Part shown: one piece after another, positions 53,667-61,707 of the stretch | How positions within the stretch are numbered: position 1 is the stretch's first letter | How the letters are laid out: every line of letters starts with the position of its first letter | Source: JAXLSZ01 sp046330315 | GTDB taxonomy: Bacteria; Actinomycetota; Thermoleophilia; Solirubrobacterales; 70-9 | Reading direction: 5' to 3' | NCBI GenBank assembly: GCA_046330315.1 | Contig: JAXLSZ010000006.1 | Location: forward strand, 419,581 to 483,580 | DNA: 64,000 bases | Position numbers and translations under genes: made by a program | Notes under the pieces: generated by a model | Databases searched by the model: none | Told to the model about the DNA's origin: nothing | Seen by the model: only the letters and a program-made list of their open reading frames with translations

Positions 53667-55043
53667 GTGGCTGAGAGGCTCTCCTCGTCGGACATGTCCT
53701 CGCTGCTCGCCGAGCGCGGCCCGATCCACGTAAACGTCGGCGGCACGATGATCATGGAGGGGGAGCCGCCGGGCTTCGAGGAGCTGCTGGGCCACGTCTC
53801 GGCGCGGCTCTCGCTGATCCCCCGCTATCGCCAGCGGGTGACCGAGGCGCCGCTGGTCCAGATCACCAACCCCTCCTGGCGCGACGACCCACGCTTCGAC
53901 CTCCGCTGGCACGTGCGCCGGGCGGCGCTGCCGCGCCCCGGCTCGCGGGCCGAGCTGCGCGAGCTGGTCGGCCAGATCATCTCGCAGCCGCTCGACCTGA
54001 GCCGGCCGCTGTGGCAGCTCCACCTGATCGAGGGCCTGGAGGGAGGCGGCCACGCCTACCTCTCCACGACCCACCACGCGCTTGTGGACGGAGTCTCGGC
54101 GATCGACGTCGGAACGGTCCTCCTCGATCCCGATCCCGAGGTCCGCGGGCCCGCGGAGGCCGAGCCGTGGGAGCCCGAGGAGACCGACGCCGCGATGCTC
54201 TTCGCGAGCGAGGCGGCCGCGGTGGTGAGGCGGCCGATCGCGGCGGCCCGCCGCGCCGCCCACGGGGCCCTCTCGATGCCGCTCGACACCGCCACCCGGG
54301 TGATGAGGACGGCGGAGGGCTTCGCCGGCCTGGCCGCCGGCGGGCCCGCCGCGCCGCGCAGCACGCTGAACGTCGAGGTCGGCCGCGACCGGCGGGTCGC
54401 CTGGGCGTCCGCCGACCTGGCGGCGCTGAAGGGGGCGAGGGCGGTCGAGGGCTCGACTGTCAACGACGTGATCCTGGCCGTGGTGAGCGGCGCCCTGGCC
54501 CGCTTCCTGAAGGGGCGCGGCGACCCCGTCCCCGAGCGGCTCGTCGCGCTCGTCCCGGTCAGCATCCGCCGCGCCGAGGAGGCCGGGGGGCTCGGCAACC
54601 GGATAACCAGCATCCAGGTCCCGCTGCCGCTCGGCCTCACCGACCCGCTGGAGCGCCTCTCGGCGATCCACTCCGACACCGAGCGCCTGAAGGCATCCGA
54701 GCAGGCGCGGGCCGCCTCGCTGATCATCGAGGCGACCGGCTGGACGCCGCCGACGATCAACCGGGTCCTGGCCGATGCGATCTCGCGGCCGCTCACCTGG
54801 AACCTGGTGGTCTCCAACGTCCCGGGCCCGCAGACGCCCTTCTTCCTGCTCGGCCGGCGCCTGGTGGAGGTCTATCCCTGCGTGCCGCTCTCTCCGCAGA
54901 ACCACGCCCTCTCGGTCGGGGTGGTGAGCTACGACGGCCGGGTCTTCTTCGGCCTGAACGGCGACCGCGACGCGCTCGCCGACATCGAGGACCTCGCCAC
55001 CGCGATCGGATCGGCCCTCGCCGAGCAGACCGCGGCCGCCTGA
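53667..55043 (+). CDS. Wax ester synthase / diacylglycerol acyltransferase (WS/DGAT)
   Basis: 458 aa from GTG 53667. Transfers acyl groups from acyl-CoA to long-chain alcohols or diacylglycerol, making wax esters or triacylglycerol, common storage lipids in actinobacteria. Catalytic HHxxxDG motif as THHALVDG. STVNDVILAVVSGAL, PVSIRR and NLVVSNVPGPQTPFFLLG are the other standard blocks. Full length for the family. Its stop starts a set of three TGA-containing repeats. Confidence 0.94.
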   Translation: MAERLSSSDMSSLLAERGPIHVNVGGTMIMEGEPPGFEELLGHVSARLSLIPRYRQRVTEAPLVQITNPSWRDDPRFDLRWHVRRAALPRPGSRAELRELVGQIISQPLDLSRPLWQLHLIEGLEGGGHAYLSTTHHALVDGVSAIDVGTVLLDPDPEVRGPAEAEPWEPEETDAAMLFASEAAAVVRRPIAAARRAAHGALSMPLDTATRVMRTAEGFAGLAAGGPAAPRSTLNVEVGRDRRVAWASADLAALKGARAVEGSTVNDVILAVVSGALARFLKGRGDPVPERLVALVPVSIRRAEEAGGLGNRITSIQVPLPLGLTDPLERLSAIHSDTERLKASEQARAASLIIEATGWTPPTINRVLADAISRPLTWNLVVSNVPGPQTPFFLLGRRLVEVYPCVPLSPQNHALSVGVVSYDGRVFFGLNGDRDALADIEDLATAIGSALAEQTAAA

Positions 55044-55110
55044 GCCGGGGCGGGGGCGGGCCGCTGAGCCGGGGTGGCCGGGCGGGCGGGCGGGCGCTGA
55101 GCCGGGGCGG
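55041..55110 (+). repeat. Stop-codon-containing repeat (x3) after the WS/DGAT gene
   Basis: TGAGCCGGGGCGG at 55041-55053 (its TGA is the gene's stop), then the same with one change at 55065-55077, and again at 55098-55110. Spacers are G-rich. The set fills the gap to the convergent L,D-transpeptidase gene. Confidence 0.8.
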
Positions 55111-55116
55111 CCCGCC

Positions 55117-56106
55117 TCAGGCGCTGACGAAGACCGGCGTGCCCAGGGGGATGCGGCGGAACAGAACCCGCATGGCGGCGTTGGTGGCCCGGATGCAGCC
55201 GTGGGAGAGCGCCGCGCCGACCGGTCCGATCGTCCCGTGGATCGCCACCCGGCTGCCGCCCAGCCAGCCGATCGGGAGCTTGGGCTGATGCCCGCTGAGC
55301 GCCAGCGCGCAGCAGCCGTAGTAGGGGCTGGAGTCGAAGGTCAGGGCGTCGGTAACCGAATATCGGCCCAGCGGCGTCTCCGAGCCGGCGGCCCCGACGG
55401 TGACTGGCCAGCGGGCCACCCTTCTGTCGCCGTAGCGGAGGGTCAGGGAGCGCGAGGAGAGGTCCACCCGCAGCGAGTAGCGGGTCCAGTAGAGCTCCAT
55501 TCCCGGGCCGAGCCGGGTCCAGCCGAGCGCCCCGTTGGGCAGCTTCGGGGTCGGGAACCCGATCCACCCGCCCCGCCGCGCCGCCACGCCGAGCACGACC
55601 GGGGAGCCGAACTCGGTGCGCGGGCCGAGCCTTCCGACCCTCTCGCCGCCGGGCCGGCGATAGAGCGGCGCGCCGAAGCGGCCCGCCAGGCGGACCAGGG
55701 CGAAGCGGGGGGTCAGCGCCGGGCGCGCCGCGAGGCTGGGCACCGCCCTGCTCCGCCCGGAGCCCCGAGGCCCGCCGGCCGCCGCCCCGCGGTCTGCCGC
55801 CCTCCCATCCGTCGCCCCCTGGTTTTTCGGGGTGGCATCCGCCGACTCGGCCGGCCCTTGGGCGGAGGGCGGGGCACCGGCGTCCTTGGCGCGGCCGGTC
55901 GGGGGGTCGATCTCGACGGTTCGGGCGGGGCCGTCGGACGGGTCCACCAGCAGGCGCGTCTGCCCCCGGTCAGGCGAGGCCAGCAGCACCGTTCGGGTCG
56001 GCGCGGAGCCCTCGCCCCGGCCCGATAGCCAGACGGCGAGCAGGCCCGAGGCGGCCAGCACCGCCGCGCCGGCGATCCACGCTCCGAGTCTCCGCCGATC
56101 CCGCAC
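55117..56106 (-). CDS. L,D-transpeptidase (YkuD domain), membrane-anchored
   Basis: 329 aa, GTG start. An N-terminal transmembrane or uncleaved signal helix (LGAWIAGAAVLAASGLLAVWL) is followed by a Pro/Ala/Gly-rich linker, an SH3-like region (GAPLYRRPGGERVGRLGP), and the YkuD domain. The catalytic motif is HGTIGPVGAALSHGCIR with the nucleophilic Cys. Forms 3-3 cross-links in peptidoglycan or attaches proteins. Convergent with WS/DGAT. Confidence 0.92.
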   Translation of the reverse strand: MRDRRRLGAWIAGAAVLAASGLLAVWLSGRGEGSAPTRTVLLASPDRGQTRLLVDPSDGPARTVEIDPPTGRAKDAGAPPSAQGPAESADATPKNQGATDGRAADRGAAAGGPRGSGRSRAVPSLAARPALTPRFALVRLAGRFGAPLYRRPGGERVGRLGPRTEFGSPVVLGVAARRGGWIGFPTPKLPNGALGWTRLGPGMELYWTRYSLRVDLSSRSLTLRYGDRRVARWPVTVGAAGSETPLGRYSVTDALTFDSSPYYGCCALALSGHQPKLPIGWLGGSRVAIHGTIGPVGAALSHGCIRATNAAMRVLFRRIPLGTPVFVSA

Positions 56107-56420
56107 GATCAGATGATCGCAACCGCCGGCCGGCCGGCGGGATAAGCGGAATGAGAGGCCGGTCCCCGACTCCAGCCCAGCGAGGCGGGGCAGGCACGCT
56201 GCTGCCGCCGCCGGCCGTACTCCTGTCGGCCGCGGCTGCGCCCGCGACGGCGACTTCGCCCTCGCCCGCTATCGCACGGAGGCGCTCAGGCCCGGCTGCG
56301 CAGGGCGCTGAGCTCGCCGGGCGCCTGGCTGCGAGCGCCGACGCCGACCTGGGCGCGGGGGGCCCCGGCGCTGCCGGCCGGCGGCCCCGCGAAAGGCCGC
56401 CGGCCGGGCCGGGATCGGGG
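56107..56420. other. 314-bp intergenic region without a gene
   Basis: Very GC-rich sequence between L,D-transpeptidase and methyltransferase genes, both on the minus strand. Holds the terminator at 56374-56407 and presumably the transpeptidase promoter. Open frames here are GC artefacts. Confidence 0.6.
56374..56407 (-). terminator. Hairpin terminator of the methyltransferase gene
   Basis: Perfect 13-bp arms (CCGGCCGGCGGCC and complement) with an 8-nt loop, 14 bp past the stop at 56421. Confidence 0.75.
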
Positions 56421-57290
56421 TCAGACCCGCTCGCCGACCGACTCCAGGTACTCCCCCGGGATGGCGATCGCACCGGCATCGGGGCCGAGGCGGTTCCACT
56501 CGCCCGCCAGCTCGGTGAGGTCCGAGCGCAGCGCCCCGGCATTCTCGCCGAGCGACTCGAAGCCCTTGTGGGTGGGCCCGTAGTTGGTGGCGAAGAAGTC
56601 CACGAAGGCCTCCGGCGAGGTGAACCGGAAGGTGTGGACGCGGCGCTCGTGCGCGGTCCAGTCCACCGACTCGTCGAAGAGCTCGGCGAGGTGCTGCTCG
56701 GAGCCCCAGAGCATCGGGGAGGCGACGCCGGCCGGCGGCGGGACGTGGGCGGCCATGGTGCGGAACATGTCCCCGAGGAAGCCCTCGGGAGTCCAGCTCG
56801 CCAGCGCCACGCGCCCGCCGGGCCGGCAGACCCTCGCGATCTCGGCGGCGGTGCGGCCCTGGTCGGGGGCGAACATCGAGCCGTAGACGCTGAGCACGGC
56901 GTCGAAGTCGCCGTCCGGGAAGGGCAGCTCCTCGGCATCGCCCTCGACCAGGGTCACCGGCAGGCGCTCGGCGGCGGCGCGCTCGCGGCCGCGCTCCAGC
57001 AGGGCGGGCACGTAGTCGCAGCCGGTCGCCTCGGTGCCCAGCCTGGCCGCGGCGATCGCCGCGTTGCCGCTGCCGGTGGCCACGTCGAGCACCCGCCAGC
57101 CCGCGTGGAGGTCGGCCGAGTCGACCAGCCGCTCGGACACCGAGACGATGGTCGTGGCGACCGCAGAGAAGTCGCCGCTCGCCCAGGTCGTCTGCTGGCG
57201 GGCCTTGATGGCGGCGAGGTCGGGGGCCGATGCGCCGTCCGGGGCGGCGGTCGGGATTGCGGGCGGGGAAGCGGGGGGCTTGTCTGCCAC
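56421..57290 (-). CDS. Class I SAM-dependent methyltransferase (UbiE/ubiquinone-type fold)
   Basis: 289 aa. Motif I VLDVATGSGNAAIAAARLG binds SAM. Motif II GDAEELPFPDGDFDAVLSVYG and the post-motif CRPGGRVALASWTPEGF follow in methyltransferase_11 order. The acceptor substrate is unknown, probably a small molecule. Divergent from the TetR gene with operators between, so it is likely repressed by that regulator and induced by its ligand. Confidence 0.9.
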   Translation of the reverse strand: MADKPPASPPAIPTAAPDGASAPDLAAIKARQQTTWASGDFSAVATTIVSVSERLVDSADLHAGWRVLDVATGSGNAAIAAARLGTEATGCDYVPALLERGRERAAAERLPVTLVEGDAEELPFPDGDFDAVLSVYGSMFAPDQGRTAAEIARVCRPGGRVALASWTPEGFLGDMFRTMAAHVPPPAGVASPMLWGSEQHLAELFDESVDWTAHERRVHTFRFTSPEAFVDFFATNYGPTHKGFESLGENAGALRSDLTELAGEWNRLGPDAGAIAIPGEYLESVGERV

Positions 57291-57322
57291 TTCTGAACTC
57301 CTCTCCGGTCGCAGCTGGGACG

Positions 57323-57364
57323 ACCGATCGGTTGCTCTCCACCCCAGATACTACGACCGGTCGT
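57323..57364. promoter_or_regulatory. Two palindromic TetR operator candidates
   Basis: ACCGATCGGT (57323-57332) and ACGACCGGTCGT (57353-57364) are perfect palindromes sharing a CGACCG(A/G)TCG core. Both lie in the 90-bp gap between the divergent methyltransferase and TetR genes, where an autoregulating TetR repressor binds. Confidence 0.75.
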
Positions 57365-57380
57365 GCTATCTTGTCAAGCG

Positions 57381-58016
57381 ATGGAGGGGGGAACCAGGAC
57401 GAAGAGCACGACCCGGCGACCGCGCAGCGACGGTATCCGCAGCCGCCGGGCGATCCTCCGCGAGGCCGCGAGCCTGGCGACGGTGGACGGGATCGAGGGC
57501 CTCTCGCTGGGACGGCTCGCCGAGGCGGTCGGGATGAGCAAGAGCGGCCTGTTCGCCCACTTCGGCTCCAAGGAGGAGCTTCAGCTCGCGACCATCGACA
57601 CCGCCGACCGGATCTACCGGGAGGTCGTGGTCGACCCGGCCCGCGAGGCCGAACCCGGGACCGCGCGGCTGCTCGCCTACACCGATCGCTTCCTCGCCCA
57701 CGTTCGCGACGGCGTCTTCCCGGGAGGTTGCTTCTTCGCCTCGGCCGCCGGCGAGCTGGACACCCGCCCCGGCCCGGTCCGGGACCGCGCGATGAGGAGC
57801 GTCAACGACTGGATCGAGCTGCTGGTCGCCGAGGTCTCCGCGGCGCAGGAAGCCGGTGAGGTGGACCCCTCGCTGGACCCCGCCCAGCTCGCCTTCGAGC
57901 TGCACGCCTTCATGCTGCTCGCCAACATGCAGTTCATCGCCACCGGGGAGGAGGCGCCCCTGGGCCGCGCCCGGCGGGCCGTCGAGTCCCGCCTCGCGGC
58001 GGCCGCCCCCGGCTGA
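57381..58016 (+). CDS. TetR-family transcription repressor
   Basis: 211 aa from ATG 57381 (MEGGTRTKS); an upstream in-frame ATG at 57363 would run through the operator. HTH is read as EGLSLGRLAEAVGMSKSGLFAHFGSKEELQLATI. The C-terminal ligand domain has GVFPGGCFFASAAGELDTRPGPVRD, as in the TetR_C YxaF-like group. Likely controls itself and the divergent methyltransferase. Confidence 0.92.
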   Translation: MEGGTRTKSTTRRPRSDGIRSRRAILREAASLATVDGIEGLSLGRLAEAVGMSKSGLFAHFGSKEELQLATIDTADRIYREVVVDPAREAEPGTARLLAYTDRFLAHVRDGVFPGGCFFASAAGELDTRPGPVRDRAMRSVNDWIELLVAEVSAAQEAGEVDPSLDPAQLAFELHAFMLLANMQFIATGEEAPLGRARRAVESRLAAAAPG

Positions 58017-58022
58017 GGCTGA

Positions 58023-58131
58023 GGACCGCCCCCGGGCTCGCCGAGGCCTCGGGGGAGATCGCCGGCAGGGGTCGGAAGAGATCGCCGGCAGGGTCGGGAG
58101 AGATCGCCGGCGCAGGCCTCGGGGGCGGTCC
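58023..58131. repeat. Repeat cluster after the TetR gene: 3 copies inside a 12-bp inverted repeat
   Basis: AGATCGCCGGC recurs at 58056-58066, 58079-58089 and 58101-58111, the first two extended by AGGG. The set is enclosed by GGACCGCCCCCG (58023-58034) and its exact complement (58120-58131). It begins 7 bp past the TetR stop and ends 15 bp before the convergent antiporter stop. Probably serves as a bidirectional terminator. Confidence 0.8.
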
Positions 58132-58145
58132 CGCGCCGTGAAGCC

Positions 58146-59228
58146 TCAGGGGAAGATCGCCAGGAAGACGAAGGTCGCGAACAGGACCAGGTGAACGCCT
58201 GCTTCCTGGATCGTGGCGCGCCCGGGGAGCACGGTCAGGGCCCCGATCGCGGCGGTGATCGCGAGCAGCACCATCTGGGTGGACCCGAGGCCGAGAACCA
58301 GCGGGCCCTCGAGCCAGATCGAGGCCACCGCGATCACCGGGATGGTCAGCCCGATGCTCGCCATGGCGGAGCCGAGCGCGAGGTTGAAGCTGGTCTGCAG
58401 GCCGCCGCGCCTGGCGCTGCGCACGGCGGCCAGGGTCTCGGGGAGCAGCACCAGCAGCGCGATCACCACGCCCACCGCGGATTGCGGCGCGCCGATCGCC
58501 AGCACCGCGTCCTCGATCGCTCCGGACTCGACCTTGGCCAGGCCGACCACGGCGACCAGCGCCAGGAAGAGCAGGGCGAGGCTGCTGCGCAGCGCGCCGG
58601 AGACGTCGGCGGGCTCGGGCTCCTGCTCGGGCGCGAAGAAATCACGGTGGCGAACGGTCTGCACGAACACGAAGAGCAGGTAGAGGGCCAGGGAGAGGAA
58701 GGCCGCGAAGGCGAGCTGGGCGGCTGAGAACTGGCGGCCGGGGCTGCTGGTGGTGAAGGTCGGCAGCACCAGGCTGAGGGTCGCGAGCGCCAGCACCGTG
58801 GCCAGGGCCGAGGCTGTCCCCTCCGCGTTGAAGGAGCCGACCCGCTCGCGCAGGGTCGCCACCAGCAGTGAGAGGCCGACGACACCGTTGAGGGTGATCA
58901 TCACCGCCGCGAAGACCGTGTCGCGGGCGAGCGTGCCTGTCTCCGAGCCGGCCGAGACCATCAGGGTGACGATCAGCGCCACCTCGATCACGGTGACCGC
59001 GACGGCCAGCACCAGCGCGCCGAAGGGCTCACCCACCCGGTGGGCGATGACCTCGGCGTGATGGACCGCGGCCAGCACCGAACCGGCGAGGAAGAGGCCG
59101 GCAACCACAAGCACGGCGGCGGGCGGCTTGCCCCCCCAGGTGAACGCGAGGACGGCGATCGACACCACGGGCACGGCCACGGTCCAGCGCATCCAGGCGG
59201 GTCTCCTGCGGGGTCGCGCTTCGTCCAT
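58146..59228 (-). CDS. Calcium:proton antiporter (CaCA superfamily, ChaA-like)
   Basis: 360 aa from ATG 59228. About ten to eleven transmembrane helices in two related halves. The alpha-repeat motifs are GEPFGALVLAVAVTVIEVALIV in the first half and LLVLLPETLAAVRSARRGGLQTSFNLALGSAMASIGLTIP in the second, with the Glu residues that bind the cation. Exports Ca2+ or other cations in exchange for protons. Standalone gene. Confidence 0.9.
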   Translation of the reverse strand: MDEARPRRRPAWMRWTVAVPVVSIAVLAFTWGGKPPAAVLVVAGLFLAGSVLAAVHHAEVIAHRVGEPFGALVLAVAVTVIEVALIVTLMVSAGSETGTLARDTVFAAVMITLNGVVGLSLLVATLRERVGSFNAEGTASALATVLALATLSLVLPTFTTSSPGRQFSAAQLAFAAFLSLALYLLFVFVQTVRHRDFFAPEQEPEPADVSGALRSSLALLFLALVAVVGLAKVESGAIEDAVLAIGAPQSAVGVVIALLVLLPETLAAVRSARRGGLQTSFNLALGSAMASIGLTIPVIAVASIWLEGPLVLGLGSTQMVLLAITAAIGALTVLPGRATIQEAGVHLVLFATFVFLAIFP

Positions 59229-59251
59229 TGCTCCGGATTGTCCCCGAACCA

Positions 59252-59309
59252 CCCCGCCGAACGTCCCGGAGTTGTCGCTATGAGGGGTACTCCGGGACGT
59301 TCGGCGGGG
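59252..59309. repeat. Stem-loop element copy B, containing the DUF559 gene's 3' end
   Basis: Perfect 21-bp arms (59252-59272 and 59289-59309) with a 16-nt loop. The minus-strand DUF559 frame runs through one arm (NVPEYPS) and stops in the loop at 59278. Same arms and loop as copy A, opposite orientation. Confidence 0.92.
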
Positions 59310-60174
59310 GGGTGAGGCGGAGGAGGAGATGCGGGCGCTCGTAGATGTCCTCGGAGGGGATCCGGTGCACCGTCCAGCCCGCCCTTCGCCACGCGTCCTC
59401 CTTGCGGGCGTCCTCGCCGCGGTCGAGGTGGAAGGGGCGGCCGTCGATCTCGACGATCAGCCGCCGGTCGGCCCAGCTCAGGTCTGCCTCCTCCCCCGCG
59501 ATGCGGATGTTGAGGCCGGGAAGAGGCCGGCCCGCCGCGCGGAGTGTCTCCAGGGCCCTGACCTCCGCGCCGCTGCGGGCGCGTTCGAGCGGCAGGCCCG
59601 CGTAGCGGGCAACCGTCTGAGCCAGCCTCCGCGAACCGCGTCGGCCGCGGAACCGCCCGAGGGCGTCCGCGAGCTCCTCGACCGTGACCAGCCCGAGCCT
59701 CACCGCCTCGCGCACGGCCCTCGCCAGGGCCCGGCCGCTCGAGCCCGGGCTGAGGTCGAGCAGAGTGCGGGGGACCGTCGTGATCGGGATCCCCCGCAGC
59801 TCGGTTCTCTCCCCTTCGAGGGTCGAGCTTCGGTGCACCAGCACCCCGCCGTGGCGCCTCGGGCCGCCGCTGCCGGGGCGGGTGACGACCTCGAAGCGGC
59901 GCCCCCCGGACGAGATTCCCCAGGCCGCCGCTGCGCTGGTGCGGCTCAGGACGCTCCCGGGCGCGGTCAGCGTTGCCCCCATCCACCTTCCCCAGGGATC
60001 GTGCTCGAGCAGGGGCGCGACCGCGAACACACCCTCCTCCGCCACCGCCAGGCGTCCCGTGGAGAGTCGGTGGACGATCGCCGCGTCGCTGAGGCCGAGC
60101 CCGTGAAGCTGCCTCCGGGAGATCCGGTTGAACTGCCGCCCAGCCAACTCTGCTACCCGAGCGTCCCGCACCAC
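59278..60174 (-). CDS. AbiEi-like N-terminal plus DUF559 (Vsr-like nuclease fold) protein
   Basis: 298 aa from GTG 60174. The N-terminal winged-helix part (FNRISRRQLHGLGLSDAAIVHRLSTGRLAVAEEGVFAVA) is the AbiEi antitoxin-type domain. The C-terminal domain contains ADLSWADRRLIVEIDGRPFHLDRGEDARKEDAWRRAGWTVHRIPSEDI, a Vsr/DUF559 core with E-x-D and a helix R. No AbiEii toxin is adjacent, so it is unlikely to be a simple type IV antitoxin. Its two ends lie inside inverted copies of the stem-loop element, suggesting that gene and repeats move or were inserted as one unit. Confidence 0.82.
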   Translation of the reverse strand: MVRDARVAELAGRQFNRISRRQLHGLGLSDAAIVHRLSTGRLAVAEEGVFAVAPLLEHDPWGRWMGATLTAPGSVLSRTSAAAAWGISSGGRRFEVVTRPGSGGPRRHGGVLVHRSSTLEGERTELRGIPITTVPRTLLDLSPGSSGRALARAVREAVRLGLVTVEELADALGRFRGRRGSRRLAQTVARYAGLPLERARSGAEVRALETLRAAGRPLPGLNIRIAGEEADLSWADRRLIVEIDGRPFHLDRGEDARKEDAWRRAGWTVHRIPSEDIYERPHLLLRLTPPPNVPEYPS

Positions 60175-60203
60175 CCCCTATAGGCACAACTCCGGGACGT
60201 TCG
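60158..60203. repeat. Stem-loop element copy C (one arm degenerate), at the DUF559 start
   Basis: Right arm ACTCCGGGACGTTCG (60189-60203) is intact. The 16-nt loop matches copy A at 12 positions, and the left arm (60158-60172) at 11 of 15. The GTG start of the DUF559 gene (60172-60174) lies at the arm-loop junction. Oriented opposite to copy B. Confidence 0.8.
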
Positions 60204-60225
60204 CCCCCCCGGGGGGCGGGGGGAG

Positions 60226-60314
60226 CGGAGAGGGAGGGATTCGAACCCTCGAGAGAGCTTGCGCCCCCTACTCGCTTAGCAGGCGAGTGCCTTCAGCCGC
60301 TCGGCCACCTCTCC
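60226..60314 (-). tRNA. tRNA-Ser (anticodon GCT)
   Basis: Minus-strand cloverleaf with acceptor GGAGAGG/CCTCTCC, anticodon loop CTGCTAA and the long variable arm of serine tRNAs. T-arm has GGTTCGAATCC. Discriminator G; CCA not encoded. Confidence 0.95.
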
Positions 60315-60362
60315 GGGCCGCACGATTGTAGGGGCCCTGAGCGGCAGGTAGGCTCGGCCGGG

Positions 60363-61577
60363 TTGTCTCAGTCCGCCCCCGAGCAGATCCATCGCCGCTA
60401 CGAGGAGGCCTTCGCCGAGGTCGAGGCGCCGTTTGCCTTCGTGGACCTCGATGCGATGCGCTCCAACGCGGAGCGGATGTGCGGGCGGGCCGGCGGCAAG
60501 CCGATCCGGGTGGCGACCAAGTCGCTGCGCTGCCGGGCGCTGCTGGAGCGGATCCTGGCCGAGGGCGGGGGATTCAGCGGCCTGCTCACCTTCACCCTCC
60601 CCGAGACCCTGTGGCTCGCCGGGCAGGGATTCGAGGATCTGCTCCTCGCCTACCCCACCACCGACACCGGCGCGCTCGGCGAGCTTGCGATGCAAAGCGC
60701 CGCCAACCCCGAGGCGGCGCCGATCGTCCCGGTGGACTGCGCCGAGCACCTCGACCTGATCGAGTCGGTGCTGGGATCGGGCGCCGCGCCGGTGCGTGTC
60801 TGCCTGGACATCGACGCCGGCTGGCGGGCGCTGGGCGGCCGGATCGCCTTCGGCCCCAGGCGCTCGCCCGTCCACACCCCCGAGCGGGCGGCGGAGCTTG
60901 CCCGGGACATCGCCGACCGTCCCCAGCTCAGCCTGGTGGCGCTGATGGCCTACGAGGGGCAGATCGCCGGCGTGCCCGACAGGCCGCCCGGCCGGGCGCT
61001 GCGCGGCGCCGCGATCCGCTTCATGCAGCGGCGCTCGCTCCGCGAGCTCTCGCGACGGCGACCGCGAATCGTCGCCGCGGTCGGGGAGATCGCCGAGCTC
61101 GAGCTGGTCAACGGGGGCGGGACCGGGAGCCTCGAGCTGACCGCCGCGGACCCCTCGGTCACCGAGCTGAGCGCCGGCTCCGGTTTCTTCGCGCCCGCCC
61201 TCTTCGACCACTTTGGCCGCGTGGATCTGACCCCCGCGGCCGGATTCGCGCTGCCCGTCACCCGCCGTCCCGGCCCGGGAGTCGTCACCGCGCTGGGGGG
61301 CGGCTACGTGGCGTCCGGCGGCCGGCACGACAGCGCCGTCCCGGTGCCGTGGCTCCCCGCAGGCCTCGAGCTCGACCCCGAGGAGGGGGCGGGCGAGGTG
61401 CAGACCCCGTTGCTCGGACCGCCCGCCGACAGCCTCCGGCTCGGCGACCGGGTCTACCTCCGCCACGCCAAGGCGGGGGAGCTCTGCGAGCGCTTCGACA
61501 CCCTCTACCTGCTCGAGGGCGGGCAGATCGTCGAGGAGGCCCCCACCTATCGCGGCGAAGGTAAGGCCTTCCTGTGA
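60363..61577 (+). CDS. PLP-dependent alanine-racemase-fold enzyme (amino-acid deaminase/aldolase type)
   Basis: 404 aa from TTG 60363. The N-terminal barrel has FAFVDLDAMRSNAERM and PIRVATKSLRC, where the Lys would hold pyridoxal phosphate. GFSGLLTFTLPE, ELVNGGGTGSLEL and the C-terminal beta domain with RRPGPGVVTALGGGYVASG fit the D-threonine aldolase/D-serine dehydratase-like group. Substrate specificity cannot be read. The stop codon lies in a tandem repeat. Confidence 0.85.
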   Translation: MSQSAPEQIHRRYEEAFAEVEAPFAFVDLDAMRSNAERMCGRAGGKPIRVATKSLRCRALLERILAEGGGFSGLLTFTLPETLWLAGQGFEDLLLAYPTTDTGALGELAMQSAANPEAAPIVPVDCAEHLDLIESVLGSGAAPVRVCLDIDAGWRALGGRIAFGPRRSPVHTPERAAELARDIADRPQLSLVALMAYEGQIAGVPDRPPGRALRGAAIRFMQRRSLRELSRRRPRIVAAVGEIAELELVNGGGTGSLELTAADPSVTELSAGSGFFAPALFDHFGRVDLTPAAGFALPVTRRPGPGVVTALGGGYVASGGRHDSAVPVPWLPAGLELDPEEGAGEVQTPLLGPPADSLRLGDRVYLRHAKAGELCERFDTLYLLEGGQIVEEAPTYRGEGKAFL

Positions 61578-61664
61578 GGCCGCGGCGAAGTAAGGCCTTC
61601 CTGTGAGGCGCCGGGGCGGCTGTGAGGCCGCGGCGAAGGCCTTCCTGTGAGGCGCCGGGGCGGC
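61551..61664 (+). repeat. Tandem repeat (x3) spanning the stop codon of the PLP enzyme
   Basis: Units begin CGCGGCGAAG and contain GGCCTTCCTGTGAGGC. Copy 1 (61551-61580) includes the coding end and TGA stop (61575-61577). Copy 2 starts at 61581 and copy 3 at 61629, each with small deletions, and both carry GCCGGGGCGGC after the core. They fill the gap before the convergent MFS gene. Confidence 0.88.
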
Positions 61665-61707
61665 TCCCGGCCGGGGCCTCTCCAGCCGGGCCCGCTCCCG
61701 CTCCCTC

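Noticed and set aside
56151..57296. 381-codon plus-strand frame over the methyltransferase
   Set aside because: Shadow of the minus-strand methyltransferase; composition is GC-driven and no motifs are seen.
59278..60174. Type IV AbiE toxin-antitoxin pair
   Set aside because: Only the AbiEi-like domain is present, fused to DUF559; no AbiEii nucleotidyltransferase toxin is adjacent.
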